From NCBI GenBank assembly GCA_031288885.1, contig JAITQP010000201.1, forward strand, positions 1 to 7,367: a stretch of DNA of 7,367 nucleotides. Reading direction: 5' to 3'. The stretch is from Prevotellaceae bacterium. Its GTDB lineage: Bacteria; Bacteroidota; Bacteroidia; Bacteroidales; UBA932. The position numbers were made by a program, and so were the translations under genes. Positions 1 through 7,141 of this stretch are shown piece after piece; the stretch's first letter is position 1; every line of letters begins with the position of its first letter. Under the pieces are notes generated by a model. It was not told the origin of the DNA. It was given only the letters and a program-made list of their open reading frames with translations, and ran no database searches.

Positions 1-30
1 ATTAATCATTAATCACCAATCATTAAATTA
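1..30. repeat. AT-rich tandem heptamer repeat (aatcatt units)
   Basis: Three in-phase 7-base units can be read: aatcatt (4-10), aatcacc (11-17) and aatcatt (18-24), so AATCATTAA occurs twice, 14 bases apart. The array may continue left of the window. Bases 1-15 are the exact reverse complement of bases 6863-6877 downstream of nqrF, so the same repeat family brackets the operon in opposite orientation. The function is unknown; it lies just upstream of the predicted promoter. Confidence 0.6.
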
Positions 31-37
31 TTTTTAC

Positions 38-45
38 TACCTTTG
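38..45 (+). promoter_or_regulatory. Probable Bacteroidota-type -7 promoter box for the nqr operon
   Basis: TACCTTTG matches the Bacteroidota primary-sigma -7 consensus TAnnTTTG exactly. Transcription would start near base 50-53 and leave a leader of about 20 nt before the nqrA ATG at 71. No clear TTTG -33 element is seen about 19 bases upstream, where the sequence is the heptamer repeat. A weaker half match (AAACTTTG) occurs at 58-65. It is the only good promoter candidate before the gene set, and gaps inside the operon are at most 24 nt, so it probably drives all seven genes. Confidence 0.6.
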
Positions 46-70
46 CTGGCATGTTTCAAACTTTGCATCT

Positions 71-1429
71 ATGCAGCAAACCATTAAACTACGGAAAGGG
101 CTAACCATAAAGCTGCGGGGGCTGCCGGAAAGAGTTCTCCCAAAATGTCCATCTCCACCGCCTTCTTACGCCGTTAAACCTACTGATTTTCACGGGCTAA
201 CGCCTAAGATGCTGGTGGCGGAGGGAAGCGCCGTAAAGGCGGGGACGGCAATTTTTTGTGATAAGTACAAACCTGAAATACTTTTTGCCTCGCCCGTGAG
301 CGGCACGCTACAGCAGGTGGTACGCGGCGAACGCCGCAAAATTCAGGAGGTTGTAATCGTGCCCGACGGCCTCAACGAAAGCGAGCAGCATGCTGTCCCC
401 GACTTGAGGGCAGCGTCGCGCGAGGAGGTGGTGAAGCTCATGCTGAGCGCGGGCGCGTGGCCGTTTCTGGTGCAGCGCCCCTACGGAGTTATCGCCAACC
501 CGCAGGCAACGCCCAAGGCCATCTTTATTTCCGGCTTTGACACCGCGCCGCTGGCGGCCGACGCCGACTACCTCGTGAACGGCGAGGGCGCGCCGTTCCA
601 AAAGGGTATCGACGCGCTGAAAAAGCTGACGTCGGGCAGCGTACACCTTTCGCTCTGCGCCGACTACCCTGCCAACAACACGTTTGAGCGCGCCAAGGGC
701 GTGGAAATACACCGCATACGGGGGAAGCACCCCGCCGGCAACGTGGGCGTGCAGATACACCACATCGACCCCATCTGCAAGGGCGACGTGGTGTGGACTA
801 TTGCGCCCCAGCACGTGGTGGCGCTGGGGCGGCTCTTCACCGACGGCACGTACGACGTGGCAAAGGTCGTGGCGCTGGTGGGGCCGGAGGTCAAAAAGCC
901 GCGCTACTACCGCATGGTTGCCGGCGCGTCGCTCAGCGGGCTGGCCGAGCTGGTCAACGACAGGGGCGAGCGCAAGCGCGTGATAAGCGGAAACGTGCTC
1001 ACCGGCGCCAACGTGGGCATAAACGGATACCTCGGCTTCTACAGCAACGAGGTGACGGTCATCCCCGAGGGCGACCGCTACGAGCCGCTGGGGTGGCTGA
1101 TGCCGCGCTTCAAAAAGCTGAGCATGTCGCGCACCTACTTCTCGTGGCTCATGCCGAGCAAGCAGTACGCGCTGAACACCAACCTCAACGGCGGGCGGCG
1201 CGCCTTTGTGGCCAACGGACAGTACGAGCGGGTGCTGCCCATGGATATCCTGCCGGTTTACCTGATAAAGGCTGCCTTGGCGGGCAACGTGGAGCGCATG
1301 GAGCAGCTGGGCATTTACGAGGTGGTTGAGGAAGACCTCGCGCTGTGCGAGTTTGTGTGCGCCTCAAAGGTGGAGGTACAGCAAATCCTGCGAAAGGGTA
1401 TCGACCTGATGATGACGGAAGTCGGGTAG
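71..1429 (+). CDS. nqrA: Na+-translocating NADH:quinone reductase subunit A
   Basis: NqrA is the large peripheral, cytoplasm-facing subunit of Na+-NQR. It carries no redox cofactor and has been linked to quinone binding. The 452-residue product is close to the roughly 446 residues of the Vibrio cholerae protein. The N-terminus IKLRKGLTIKLRG matches the family's opening. Conserved blocks recalled from the family are visible: HPAGN (about residues 219-223), VALVGPEV, VISGNVLTGANVG (about 304-316), YLGFYSNEV, GWLMP, NGQYERVLPMDILP, and the C-terminal EEDLALCEFVCASK. It has no membrane segment and no paired CxxCxxC clusters, which separates it from the related RnfC. The ATG at 71 places the family N-terminus at residue 1; no Shine-Dalgarno sequence is seen, as is common in Bacteroidota. 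It is the first gene of the operon, 24 nt ahead of nqrB. Confidence 0.97.
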   Translation: MQQTIKLRKGLTIKLRGLPERVLPKCPSPPPSYAVKPTDFHGLTPKMLVAEGSAVKAGTAIFCDKYKPEILFASPVSGTLQQVVRGERRKIQEVVIVPDGLNESEQHAVPDLRAASREEVVKLMLSAGAWPFLVQRPYGVIANPQATPKAIFISGFDTAPLAADADYLVNGEGAPFQKGIDALKKLTSGSVHLSLCADYPANNTFERAKGVEIHRIRGKHPAGNVGVQIHHIDPICKGDVVWTIAPQHVVALGRLFTDGTYDVAKVVALVGPEVKKPRYYRMVAGASLSGLAELVNDRGERKRVISGNVLTGANVGINGYLGFYSNEVTVIPEGDRYEPLGWLMPRFKKLSMSRTYFSWLMPSKQYALNTNLNGGRRAFVANGQYERVLPMDILPVYLIKAALAGNVERMEQLGIYEVVEEDLALCEFVCASKVEVQQILRKGIDLMMTEVG

Positions 1430-1453
1430 CTATTAGTTATTTTAGATATTAAA

Positions 1454-2623
1454 ATGAAGTCACTACGGAATTTTTTAGATAACATCAAGCCCAGCTTTGA
1501 AAAGGGAAAGCGCTTGCACTTTCTTTATTCAACGTTCGAGGCGTTTGAGTCGCTGCTGTTTGTGCCCAAAACGGTCACGGGCGGCGGCTGCCACGTGCGC
1601 GACGCTATCGACCTGAAGCGCATCATGACGGTGATGATAGCGGCGCTGACGCCCGCCCTGCTGTTCGGGATTTGGAACGTGGGCTTTCAGCACTACCTGT
1701 CCATCAACCATGAGGTGGATTTTTGGAGCATTTTTGGGTACGGCCTCGGGAAGGTGCTGCCCATGCTGGCGGTATCCTACATCGTTGGCTTGGGGGTTGA
1801 GTTTGCGGTGGCGCAAATTCGGGGGCACGAGGTCAACGAGGGGTTTTTGGTTTCGGGAATTCTCATCCCCATGATCATGCCGCCCGACCTGCCGCTGTGG
1901 ATGCTGGCGCTGGCCACCGCCTTTGCCGTCATCATCGGCAAGGAGGTTTTTGGCGGCACGGGGATGAACATCTTCAACCCTGCGCTGCTGGCGCGCGCGT
2001 TTGTGTTCTTTTCGTACCCCTCGCACATCTCCGGCGACGCCATATGGGTGAGCGGGCTCTTTGGCAGCGGGGAGGTGGTGGACGGCTTTTCGGGCGCCAC
2101 GCCGCTGGCAAGGGCGTTTGCGGGGCAGCTGCCGTTCTCGGCCATGGAGGTCGAAAACATGTTTTGGGGATTTATCCCGGGCTCCGTGGGCGAAACCTCC
2201 ACGGCGGCCATCCTGCTGGGCGCGGCGCTGCTGGTCTTTACGGGCGTAGGCAGCGGGCGCATCATGCTGTCGGTGGCGGCGGGCGGCTACCTCACGGGGA
2301 TGCTCTTTAACCTGATTGGAGCCAACGACTACATGAGCATTCCGGCCTACCAGCACCTCCTTATGGGCGGCTTTGCGTTTGGCGCGGCGTTCATGGCAAC
2401 CGACCCCGTAACCTCCTCGCAAACCAAGGCGGGCAAGTGGATTTACGGCTTCCTCATAGGCGCCATGGCGGTTACGATACGCGTGCTCAACCCAGCCTAC
2501 CCCGAGGGAATGATGCTCGCCATTTTATTTATGAACGTTTTTGCTCCGCTGATTGACCACTGCGTGGTGCAGCTCCACATACGCAGGCGGCTCGGGCGGG
2601 CAAAGCAAGCTGTACAAAAGTAA
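1454..2623 (+). CDS. nqrB: Na+-translocating NADH:quinone reductase subunit B (covalent FMN)
   Basis: NqrB is the main membrane subunit. In characterised enzymes it holds an FMN attached to a threonine through a phosphoester, contributes to riboflavin and quinone binding, and forms the Na+ path. The 389-residue product has many hydrophobic segments, for example about residues 57-77, 101-122, 131-165 and 305-320, consistent with the family's roughly ten helices. The FMN-attachment motif DGFSGATPLA is present, with the acceptor expected to be Thr216. Other family blocks are HEVNEGFLVSGILIP (about 125-139), PPDLPLW, GKEVFGGTGMNIFNPAL (about 162-178) and ATDPVTS (about 315-321). It is somewhat shorter than the 415-residue Vibrio protein, mostly at the ends. 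The stop is 3 nt before the nqrC start. FMN attachment needs the flavin transferase ApbE, which is not in this window. Confidence 0.97.
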   Translation: MKSLRNFLDNIKPSFEKGKRLHFLYSTFEAFESLLFVPKTVTGGGCHVRDAIDLKRIMTVMIAALTPALLFGIWNVGFQHYLSINHEVDFWSIFGYGLGKVLPMLAVSYIVGLGVEFAVAQIRGHEVNEGFLVSGILIPMIMPPDLPLWMLALATAFAVIIGKEVFGGTGMNIFNPALLARAFVFFSYPSHISGDAIWVSGLFGSGEVVDGFSGATPLARAFAGQLPFSAMEVENMFWGFIPGSVGETSTAAILLGAALLVFTGVGSGRIMLSVAAGGYLTGMLFNLIGANDYMSIPAYQHLLMGGFAFGAAFMATDPVTSSQTKAGKWIYGFLIGAMAVTIRVLNPAYPEGMMLAILFMNVFAPLIDHCVVQLHIRRRLGRAKQAVQK

Positions 2624-2626
2624 ACC

Positions 2627-3622
2627 ATGAACAAGGACAGTAACAAATACATTTACCTGTACTCCATTGCGCTGGTGGTGATAGTAGCGACGGTGCTGTC
2701 GGTGGCGGCAACGCTCCTCAAGCCTTTTCAGCAAAAAAATATCGAGGTGGAGAAAAAGCAAAGCATCCTGCTCTCCGTCCACAAGGCGGCGGAGGCGGGA
2801 AGCGCGAAAAACAAGGCGCAGTACGTCGAAGCCGAGTACGAAAAGTACATCACCGGCAGCTGCGTTGTCAGCGTGCTGGGCGCGGCGCTGGAGGGCGACG
2901 CCTTTGCGGTCAGCCTTGAGGAGGAAATGGCAAAGCCGGTGGTTGACCGCAGGCTGCCGGTCTTCATCTGCACGGACGACGACAGCACGCTCAAGTACAT
3001 CATTCCGGTGCGCGGCGCAGGCCTCTGGGGCCCCATCTGGGGCTACGTGGCGCTGCACAGCGACTTCTCCACCATTTGCGGCGTGGTGTTCGACCATCAG
3101 GGCGAAACGCCCGGGCTGGGCGCAGAGCTGGCAACGCCGGAGTTTCAGCGGCAGTTTGACGGAAAGCACATTTTTGACGCGGGGGCGGTGTTCACCTCCG
3201 TAAAAGTCGTGAAGGGCGGCGGCACGCAAGGCCGCCCGCACGAGGTGGACGCCATTTCGGGCGGCACCATCACCAGCCAAGGGATAGAGCAAATGCTGTG
3301 GGACAACCTGAACTACTACCGCAGCTTTTTTGAGCAGCAAGAGCAGCAGCGGCGCAGGTTAGCCCGCCAAAGGCAGGAGGAGGAGGAAGCATCCGCCGCC
3401 GCGCAGCAGGCCGTAGCCGCTGCACGGAGAATACCCAGACCTGTAGCCGCCCCACTGCCAACCGCCGACACTGCGGCAGACCATACCGCCGCTCCGGCGG
3501 CGCGCGCTGCCGACTCCGTCCCCAAAGCGGAGGCAAAGCGCGAAAACGCCACCAGCGACGCGACGCAACAGAATGTACAACAAGAAGCACCGCAAGACGT
3601 GCAACAAATAGAACAGCAATAA
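2627..3622 (+). CDS. nqrC: Na+-translocating NADH:quinone reductase subunit C, with long C-terminal tail
   Basis: NqrC carries a covalent FMN in a domain anchored by one N-terminal helix (about residues 9-31) and lying on the periplasmic side. Family blocks include GAGLWGPIWGYVALHSDFSTI (about 128-148), HQGETPGLGAEL (about 155-166) and the FMN motif DAISGGTITS, with acceptor Thr214. The motif has SGGT rather than the usual SGAT. The family domain ends near WDNLNYYRSFF (225-235). The protein then runs 96 residues further (236-331) to 331 in total, against about 230-260 for typical NqrC. The tail begins with a charged, probably helical Glu/Gln/Arg stretch (236-268), continues as an Ala/Pro linker (269-300) and ends in Gln-rich sequence with repeated VQQ. 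The ATG at 2627 lies 3 nt after nqrB. The stop abuts the nqrD start (TAAATG), so there is no room for another gene. Identity is firm; the role of the tail is unknown. Confidence 0.96.
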   Translation: MNKDSNKYIYLYSIALVVIVATVLSVAATLLKPFQQKNIEVEKKQSILLSVHKAAEAGSAKNKAQYVEAEYEKYITGSCVVSVLGAALEGDAFAVSLEEEMAKPVVDRRLPVFICTDDDSTLKYIIPVRGAGLWGPIWGYVALHSDFSTICGVVFDHQGETPGLGAELATPEFQRQFDGKHIFDAGAVFTSVKVVKGGGTQGRPHEVDAISGGTITSQGIEQMLWDNLNYYRSFFEQQEQQRRRLARQRQEEEEASAAAQQAVAAARRIPRPVAAPLPTADTAADHTAAPAARAADSVPKAEAKRENATSDATQQNVQQEAPQDVQQIEQQ

Positions 3623-4264
3623 ATGGAAAAAGAACCTTTGTTTTCGGCAAAAAACCTTAAGCTGCTCACCGACCCGCTGGCGCGCGTCAACCCCGTAACG
3701 GCGCTGGTGCTGGGCGTGTGCTCTGCGCTGGCGGTAACGGTAAAGCTGGAGCCGGCGGTCGTTATGGCCATTTCGGTAACGGCGGTGGTAGCCGTTTCCA
3801 ACGTCATCATGTCGGCGCTGCGCAGCACCATTCCCAACCGCATTCGCATCATCGTGCAGCTGGTGGTAGTATCGCTGCTGGTCATCCTCGTTGACCAAAT
3901 ACTGCGCGCATTTGCCTACAGCGTGAGCAAGCAGCTGTCGGTGTTTGTGGGGCTCATCATCACCAACTGCATCGTCATGGGGCGCATAGAAGCGTTTGCG
4001 CTCGGCAACAAGCCGCTGCCGGCGTTCATCGACGGCATAGGCAACGGGTTAGGGTACGGCATTATACTCGTAACGGTGAGCTTTTTCCGCGAGCTGCTCG
4101 GGTCGGGCACGCTGTGGGGCTACCGCATTATCCCCAGCAGCTTTTACGTTGCCAACGGCGGCGTGTACGAAAACAACGGGCTGGTAATCCTGCCCCCCAT
4201 GGCGCTCATCCTGCTGGGCATTATCATTTGGATACAAAATTACAAAAATGGGAGATACAGTTAA
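3623..4264 (+). CDS. nqrD: Na+-translocating NADH:quinone reductase subunit D
   Basis: NqrD is an integral membrane subunit related to RnfE and pairs in inverted topology with NqrE. The 213-residue product is mostly hydrophobic and fits six helices. Cys33 (in [10 protein letters not shown]) and Cys116 (in [15 protein letters not shown]) match the two NqrD cysteines that, with two from NqrE, hold the intramembrane iron-sulfur centre in the Vibrio enzyme. Other family features are the N-terminal [21 protein letters not shown] (about 135-146) and [12 protein letters not shown] (about 155-166). The start codon follows the nqrC stop directly. The 3' end overlaps nqrE by 17 nt, which suggests translational coupling and equal amounts of the two subunits. 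Confidence 0.97.
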   Translation: MEKEPLFSAKNLKLLTDPLARVNPVTALVLGVCSALAVTVKLEPAVVMAISVTAVVAVSNVIMSALRSTIPNRIRIIVQLVVVSLLVILVDQILRAFAYSVSKQLSVFVGLIITNCIVMGRIEAFALGNKPLPAFIDGIGNGLGYGIILVTVSFFRELLGSGTLWGYRIIPSSFYVANGGVYENNGLVILPPMALILLGIIIWIQNYKNGRYS

Positions 4265-4865
4265 CATATTCGTCAGGTCGATCTTCATCGACAACATGAT
4301 TTTTGCGTACTTTTTGGGGATGTGCTCCTACATTGCCGTTTCCAAGAGCGTAAAAGTTTCGGCAGGCTTAGGGGTAGCGGTAGTGTTCATGCTGCTGATA
4401 ACCGTTCCCGTCAACTACCTGCTCAACAGGTACGTGCTCAGCAGCGGCGCGCTGGCGTGGGTAAGCGCCGACCTCGAGGGCGTAGATTTGAGCTTCCTTT
4501 CGTTCATCGTATTCATTGCCGTCATCGCCTCCATTGTGCAGATAGTGGAGATGGTGGTGGAGCGGTTTGCGCCTGCGCTGTACTCGTCGCTGGGCATCTT
4601 TTTGCCGCTCATTGCGGTGAACTGCGCCATCCTTGGCGGCTCGCTGTTCATGCAGGAGCGCGGATACCAAACGCTCGGCGAGGCCGCGGCCTTTGGGTTG
4701 GGCTCCGGCGTGGGCTGGCTGCTGGCCATTGTAGGCATCGCCGCCATTCGCGAAAAGCTGGCCTACTCCAACGTCCCCGCGCCGCTGCGCGGGCTGGGCA
4801 TCACCTTTATCATTACAGGGCTGATGGGAATTGCCTTCATGGGCTTTATGGGCGTCAAGCTGTAG
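4248..4865 (+). CDS. nqrE: Na+-translocating NADH:quinone reductase subunit E
   Basis: NqrE is the six-helix membrane partner of NqrD and a homologue of RnfA. The 205-residue product opens with the family signature [20 protein letters not shown]. Cys26 in that block and Cys126 (in [17 protein letters not shown]) match the cysteines that complete the NqrD/NqrE iron-sulfur site. Further conserved sequence is [18 protein letters not shown] (about 84-101), [19 protein letters not shown] (about 150-168) and [17 protein letters not shown] near the C-terminus. The ATG at 4248, inside the end of nqrD, gives the correct family N-terminus; a later start would lose part of helix 1. The gene is followed 22 nt on by a hydrolase rather than by nqrF. 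Confidence 0.97.
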   Translation: MGDTVNIFVRSIFIDNMIFAYFLGMCSYIAVSKSVKVSAGLGVAVVFMLLITVPVNYLLNRYVLSSGALAWVSADLEGVDLSFLSFIVFIAVIASIVQIVEMVVERFAPALYSSLGIFLPLIAVNCAILGGSLFMQERGYQTLGEAAAFGLGSGVGWLLAIVGIAAIREKLAYSNVPAPLRGLGITFIITGLMGIAFMGFMGVKL

Positions 4866-4873
4866 CGGGCGGC

Positions 4874-4880
4874 AGAGGAG
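4874..4880 (+). promoter_or_regulatory. Shine-Dalgarno-like site for the hydrolase gene
   Basis: AGAGGAG lies in the nqrE-hydrolase gap, 7 nt before the ATG at 4888. It is the clearest purine-rich ribosome binding site in the operon, and it favours 4888 over the in-frame upstream ATG at 4831, which lies within nqrE. Confidence 0.5.
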
Positions 4881-4887
4881 CAAGCGC

Positions 4888-5613
4888 ATGGCAAGCGGTT
4901 TTGTACAGTCCAACGGGGCGCAAATTTACTACGAAGTGCACGGCGCAGCAACGTCCGGCGCAGCAGCGCCGCTGGTTTTTCTGCACGGCAACGGCGAAGA
5001 CAGCCGCTACTTTGCCCCCCAAGTAGCCCACTTTGCGGAGCGGTACAAGGTTGTTACCATCGACAGCCGCGCGCACGGGCAATCCACGCGCGGCAACGGA
5101 GCGTTGAGCTTTGCGGCAATGGCCGGCGACGTGCTGGCCACGCTCAACCACCTGTCCATTGACCGCGCAGCGGTGGTGGGCTTCAGCGACGGCGGCAACG
5201 CTGCGCTCCACGTGGCGCTGGCGGCGCCGGAGCGGGTACAGGCGCTGGTAATAATAGGCGCAAACTTATTCCCGCGAGGGATGAAAGCGGGCGCGCACCT
5301 TTTTATCACCGCAGGCTACGCGTGGCGCTGCCTGAAGGGGATATTTTCAAAAGCGGCGCGGGCAGCCCGCGAGCGGTGGGCGCTGATGGTCTTCCACCCG
5401 CGCCTCACGGCGGACGCAATTTCGGCCATCCACGCGCCAACGCTGGTGGTTGCCGGCGAGCACGACGTGATACGGGAAAGCCACACGCGCCTGATAGCGT
5501 CCGCCATTCCGGCGGCAACGCTGAAAATCATCCCCCGCGCCGACCACTTTCTAACAAGCAAAAAACCCGACGTATTCAACGCCATAGTAGAGAAATTCTT
5601 AACCCAATTATAG
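4888..5613 (+). CDS. Alpha/beta-fold hydrolase of unknown substrate, inserted in the nqr operon
   Basis: This 241-residue protein has the full signature of a serine-type alpha/beta hydrolase. The oxyanion strand and loop VFLHGNGED lies at about residues 30-38 (His33, Gly34), and VVTIDSRAHGQS at about 55-66. The nucleophile elbow GFSDGG has Ser100, the acid is Asp193 in VVAGEHD, and the base is His220 in RADHF. There is no signal peptide or membrane helix, so it is probably cytoplasmic. The fold resembles small esterases, lactonases and enol-lactone hydrolases, but the substrate cannot be read from the sequence. The chosen ATG follows AGAGGAG and needs no overlap; an upstream ATG at 4831 would add 19 residues overlapping nqrE. 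It lies 22 nt after nqrE and 9 nt before nqrF on the same strand, with base composition like its neighbours, so it is almost certainly co-transcribed and not a recent foreign insertion. Confidence 0.9.
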   Translation: MASGFVQSNGAQIYYEVHGAATSGAAAPLVFLHGNGEDSRYFAPQVAHFAERYKVVTIDSRAHGQSTRGNGALSFAAMAGDVLATLNHLSIDRAAVVGFSDGGNAALHVALAAPERVQALVIIGANLFPRGMKAGAHLFITAGYAWRCLKGIFSKAARAARERWALMVFHPRLTADAISAIHAPTLVVAGEHDVIRESHTRLIASAIPAATLKIIPRADHFLTSKKPDVFNAIVEKFLTQL

Positions 5614-5622
5614 CACAAAAAC

Positions 5623-6858
5623 ATGGTAACAACGATAGCAATACTCGTTTTTTTGGTAATCATTCTGCTGCTGGTATCGCTGCTGCTCTACGCCAAGCAC
5701 AAGCTCACCCCGCAGGGCGAGGTGGAGCTGGACGTCAACGGCGGCGAGCGCAGGCTGCGGACGTCGGCGGGCTTTAGCCTGCTCGCCTCGCTGTCGGCCA
5801 CCGGCGTTTTCCTGCCCTCCGCGTGCGGCGGCGGCGGAACGTGCGGCCTGTGCAGGTGTCGGGTGGTGAGCGGAGGGGGAAGCATCCTCCCCACGGAGGT
5901 CGGATTTTTTACGCGCCGGCAGCAGCAAGACCGCTGGCGGCTGGCCTGTCAGGTGAAAGTGCGCGAAAATCTGGCGATAAAAATTCCGGAGGAAGCTTTA
6001 GGCGTAACGCAGTGGGAGTGCGAAGTGGTGAGCAACCGCAACGTTGCCACCTTCATCAAGGAGCTCGTGGTGAAGCTGCCCGCAGGGCAAACGCTCAGCT
6101 TCAGGTCGGGCGGATACATCCAAATCAGCGTCCCCGCGTGCGAGGTTGATTTTTCGAGGGATGTTGAGGTGGAGCCGGAGTTCCGCAAGGATTGGGACAG
6201 GATGAAGATTTGGGATTTGAAGATGAAAAACCCCGCGCCAACGTTCCGCGCCTACTCCATGGCCAACTATCCGGCGGAAAACAGCGTCATCATGCTCAAC
6301 GTGCGCATAGCCACGCCGCCGTGGAGCCGCGAGCAGGGTTTTGCCGGCGTCAACCCGGGCGTGTGCTCGTCCTACATCTTTTCGCGCAGGGCGGGCGACA
6401 AGCTCACCATTTCGGGGCCTTACGGCGAATTTTTCCTGCGCGACACGCCCGCCGAAATGATGTTCATTGGCGGCGGCGCAGGCATGGCGCCCATGCGGTC
6501 GCACATTTTCCACCTCTTTCAAACCCTCAAAACGGGGCGCAAGGTGACCTTCTGGTACGGCGCCCGCTCGCTCCGCGAGGTGTTCTACGAGCCGCAGCTC
6601 AGGGAGATAGAAAAGCGGTTCCCCAACTTCAAGTTCACCATTGCCCTGTCGGAGCCCCAGCCCGAAGACCGCTGGACGGGCGCCACCGGCTTCATCCATC
6701 AGGTCATCTACGACCAGTACCTCCACGCGCACAACGCGCCCGAAGACGTTGAATACTACCTCTGCGGCCCCCCCATGATGACCGCCGCCACCACCAAAAT
6801 GCTCTACGACCTCGGCGTCCCCGACGAAATGGTAATGTTTGATGATTTTGGCAGCTAA
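5623..6858 (+). CDS. nqrF: Na+-translocating NADH:quinone reductase subunit F (NADH dehydrogenase, FAD and [2Fe-2S])
   Basis: NqrF is the electron entry subunit: it oxidises NADH at a cytoplasmic FAD domain and passes electrons to a ferredoxin-type [2Fe-2S] cluster. The 411-residue product starts with one membrane anchor (about residues 3-24). The plant-type ferredoxin domain follows, with cluster ligands Cys68, Cys74, Cys77 and Cys109 (C-x5-C-x2-C-x31-C). The FAD-binding motif RAYS is at 209-212 and is followed by MANYP. The NADH-binding glycine loop GGGAGMAPMRS is at 283-293, YYLCGPPMM (Cys381) is near the C-terminus, and the protein ends FDDFGS, the conserved aromatic end of the family. 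Length is close to the 407-residue Vibrio protein. The start is 9 nt after the hydrolase stop. As the last gene of the operon, it has no strong terminator immediately downstream. Confidence 0.97.
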   Translation: MVTTIAILVFLVIILLLVSLLLYAKHKLTPQGEVELDVNGGERRLRTSAGFSLLASLSATGVFLPSACGGGGTCGLCRCRVVSGGGSILPTEVGFFTRRQQQDRWRLACQVKVRENLAIKIPEEALGVTQWECEVVSNRNVATFIKELVVKLPAGQTLSFRSGGYIQISVPACEVDFSRDVEVEPEFRKDWDRMKIWDLKMKNPAPTFRAYSMANYPAENSVIMLNVRIATPPWSREQGFAGVNPGVCSSYIFSRRAGDKLTISGPYGEFFLRDTPAEMMFIGGGAGMAPMRSHIFHLFQTLKTGRKVTFWYGARSLREVFYEPQLREIEKRFPNFKFTIALSEPQPEDRWTGATGFIHQVIYDQYLHAHNAPEDVEYYLCGPPMMTAATTKMLYDLGVPDEMVMFDDFGS

Positions 6859-6860
6859 TC

Positions 6861-6881
6861 AATGATTAATGATTAATGACG
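6861..6881. repeat. AT-rich tandem heptamer repeat (aatgatt units), reverse copy of the one at 1-30
   Basis: Units aatgatt (6861-6867), aatgatt (6868-6874) and aatgacg (6875-6881) begin 2 nt after the nqrF stop. Bases 6863-6877 are the perfect reverse complement of bases 1-15. The overlapping TAATCA-A-TGATTA (6857-6869) could fold as a weak AT hairpin. Whether this is a mobile or regulatory element or simple slippage repeat cannot be decided here. Confidence 0.6.
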
Positions 6882-6894
6882 CAAAGCGTGCGGC

Positions 6895-6915
6895 GCATTG
6901 TAGGGGCGGGTTTTA
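6895..6915 (+). repeat. Short direct repeat, copy 1 (core GTAGGGGCGGG)
   Basis: This 21-base segment matches 7157-7178 with one substitution and one missing G. Both copies contain GTAGGGGCGGG followed by TTTTA. Copy 2 lies inside a large palindrome, whereas this copy lacks the right arm, so it looks like a half element. It ends 17 bases before the next promoter candidate. Confidence 0.6.
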
Positions 6916-6931
6916 TATTAAGTCCAATATA

Positions 6932-6963
6932 TTTTTACAAATGGGAAAAAAACCTTATCTTTG
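6932..6963 (+). promoter_or_regulatory. Probable Bacteroidota-type promoter for the short ORF at 6979
   Basis: TATCTTTG (6956-6963) matches the -7 consensus TAnnTTTG exactly. TTTTT (6932-6936), a partial match to the TTTG -33 element, lies 19 bases upstream, which is the expected spacing. Transcription should start near 6969, only about 10 nt before the ATG at 6979. This is a better promoter candidate than the one before nqrA. Confidence 0.6.
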
Positions 6964-7078
6964 CCGAAAAAGATTATTATGTCAAGAGTTAGAGTAAGCG
7001 TATTAGCCGCAGCCGAGAAGATAAAATCCGAGCTGCGCAAGGATGAGAAATTTTCACAGGGCGTACGGCTGTATGCAA

Positions 7079-7115
7079 GGAGGTTCCTCCGCTCCGCGCG
7101 CTCGTACCGCGCGCG
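7079..7115. repeat. Two GC-rich hairpins, repeat-like
   Basis: GGAGG (7079-7083) is followed by TT and CCTCC (7086-7090). Next, CGCGCGC (7095-7101) can pair with GCGCGCG (7109-7115) across the 7-base loop TCGTACC. Together with the following CGGAATGAC (7123-7131), the sequence has the look of a dispersed intergenic repeat rather than codons; that comparison is from general memory of such repeats. There is no T-run after either hairpin, so they are not typical terminators. Confidence 0.4.
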
Positions 7116-7141
7116 CGTCGGTCGGAATGACGGGCAAGGGC

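Noticed and set aside
1529..2422. Long open frame on the - strand opposite nqrB (297 codons), and similar ones at 2525-3340 and 5998-6732
   Set aside because: They lie wholly opposite confident nqr genes, are rich in Arg, His and Gln as expected from the complement of GC-rich codons, and show no recognisable domain.
4831..4887. Upstream ATG extending the hydrolase by 19 residues
   Set aside because: It would overlap the nqrE coding end by 35 nt, and the extra residues have no family resemblance. The ATG at 4888 has a ribosome binding site and gives a typical N-terminus.
4322..5026. 234-codon + strand frame overlapping nqrE and the hydrolase
   Set aside because: It is out of frame with two well-supported genes and its product is Arg/His-rich with no family motif.
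71..6858. An Rnf complex instead of Na+-NQR
   Set aside because: The first subunit lacks the two 4Fe-4S motifs of RnfC, there is no RnfB, and the last gene has the NqrF combination of [2Fe-2S] and FAD/NADH domains.
6879..6889. Possible terminator hairpin ACGC-AAA-GCGT after nqrF
   Set aside because: The stem is only 4 bp and no T-run follows directly, so it is too weak to call as a terminator.
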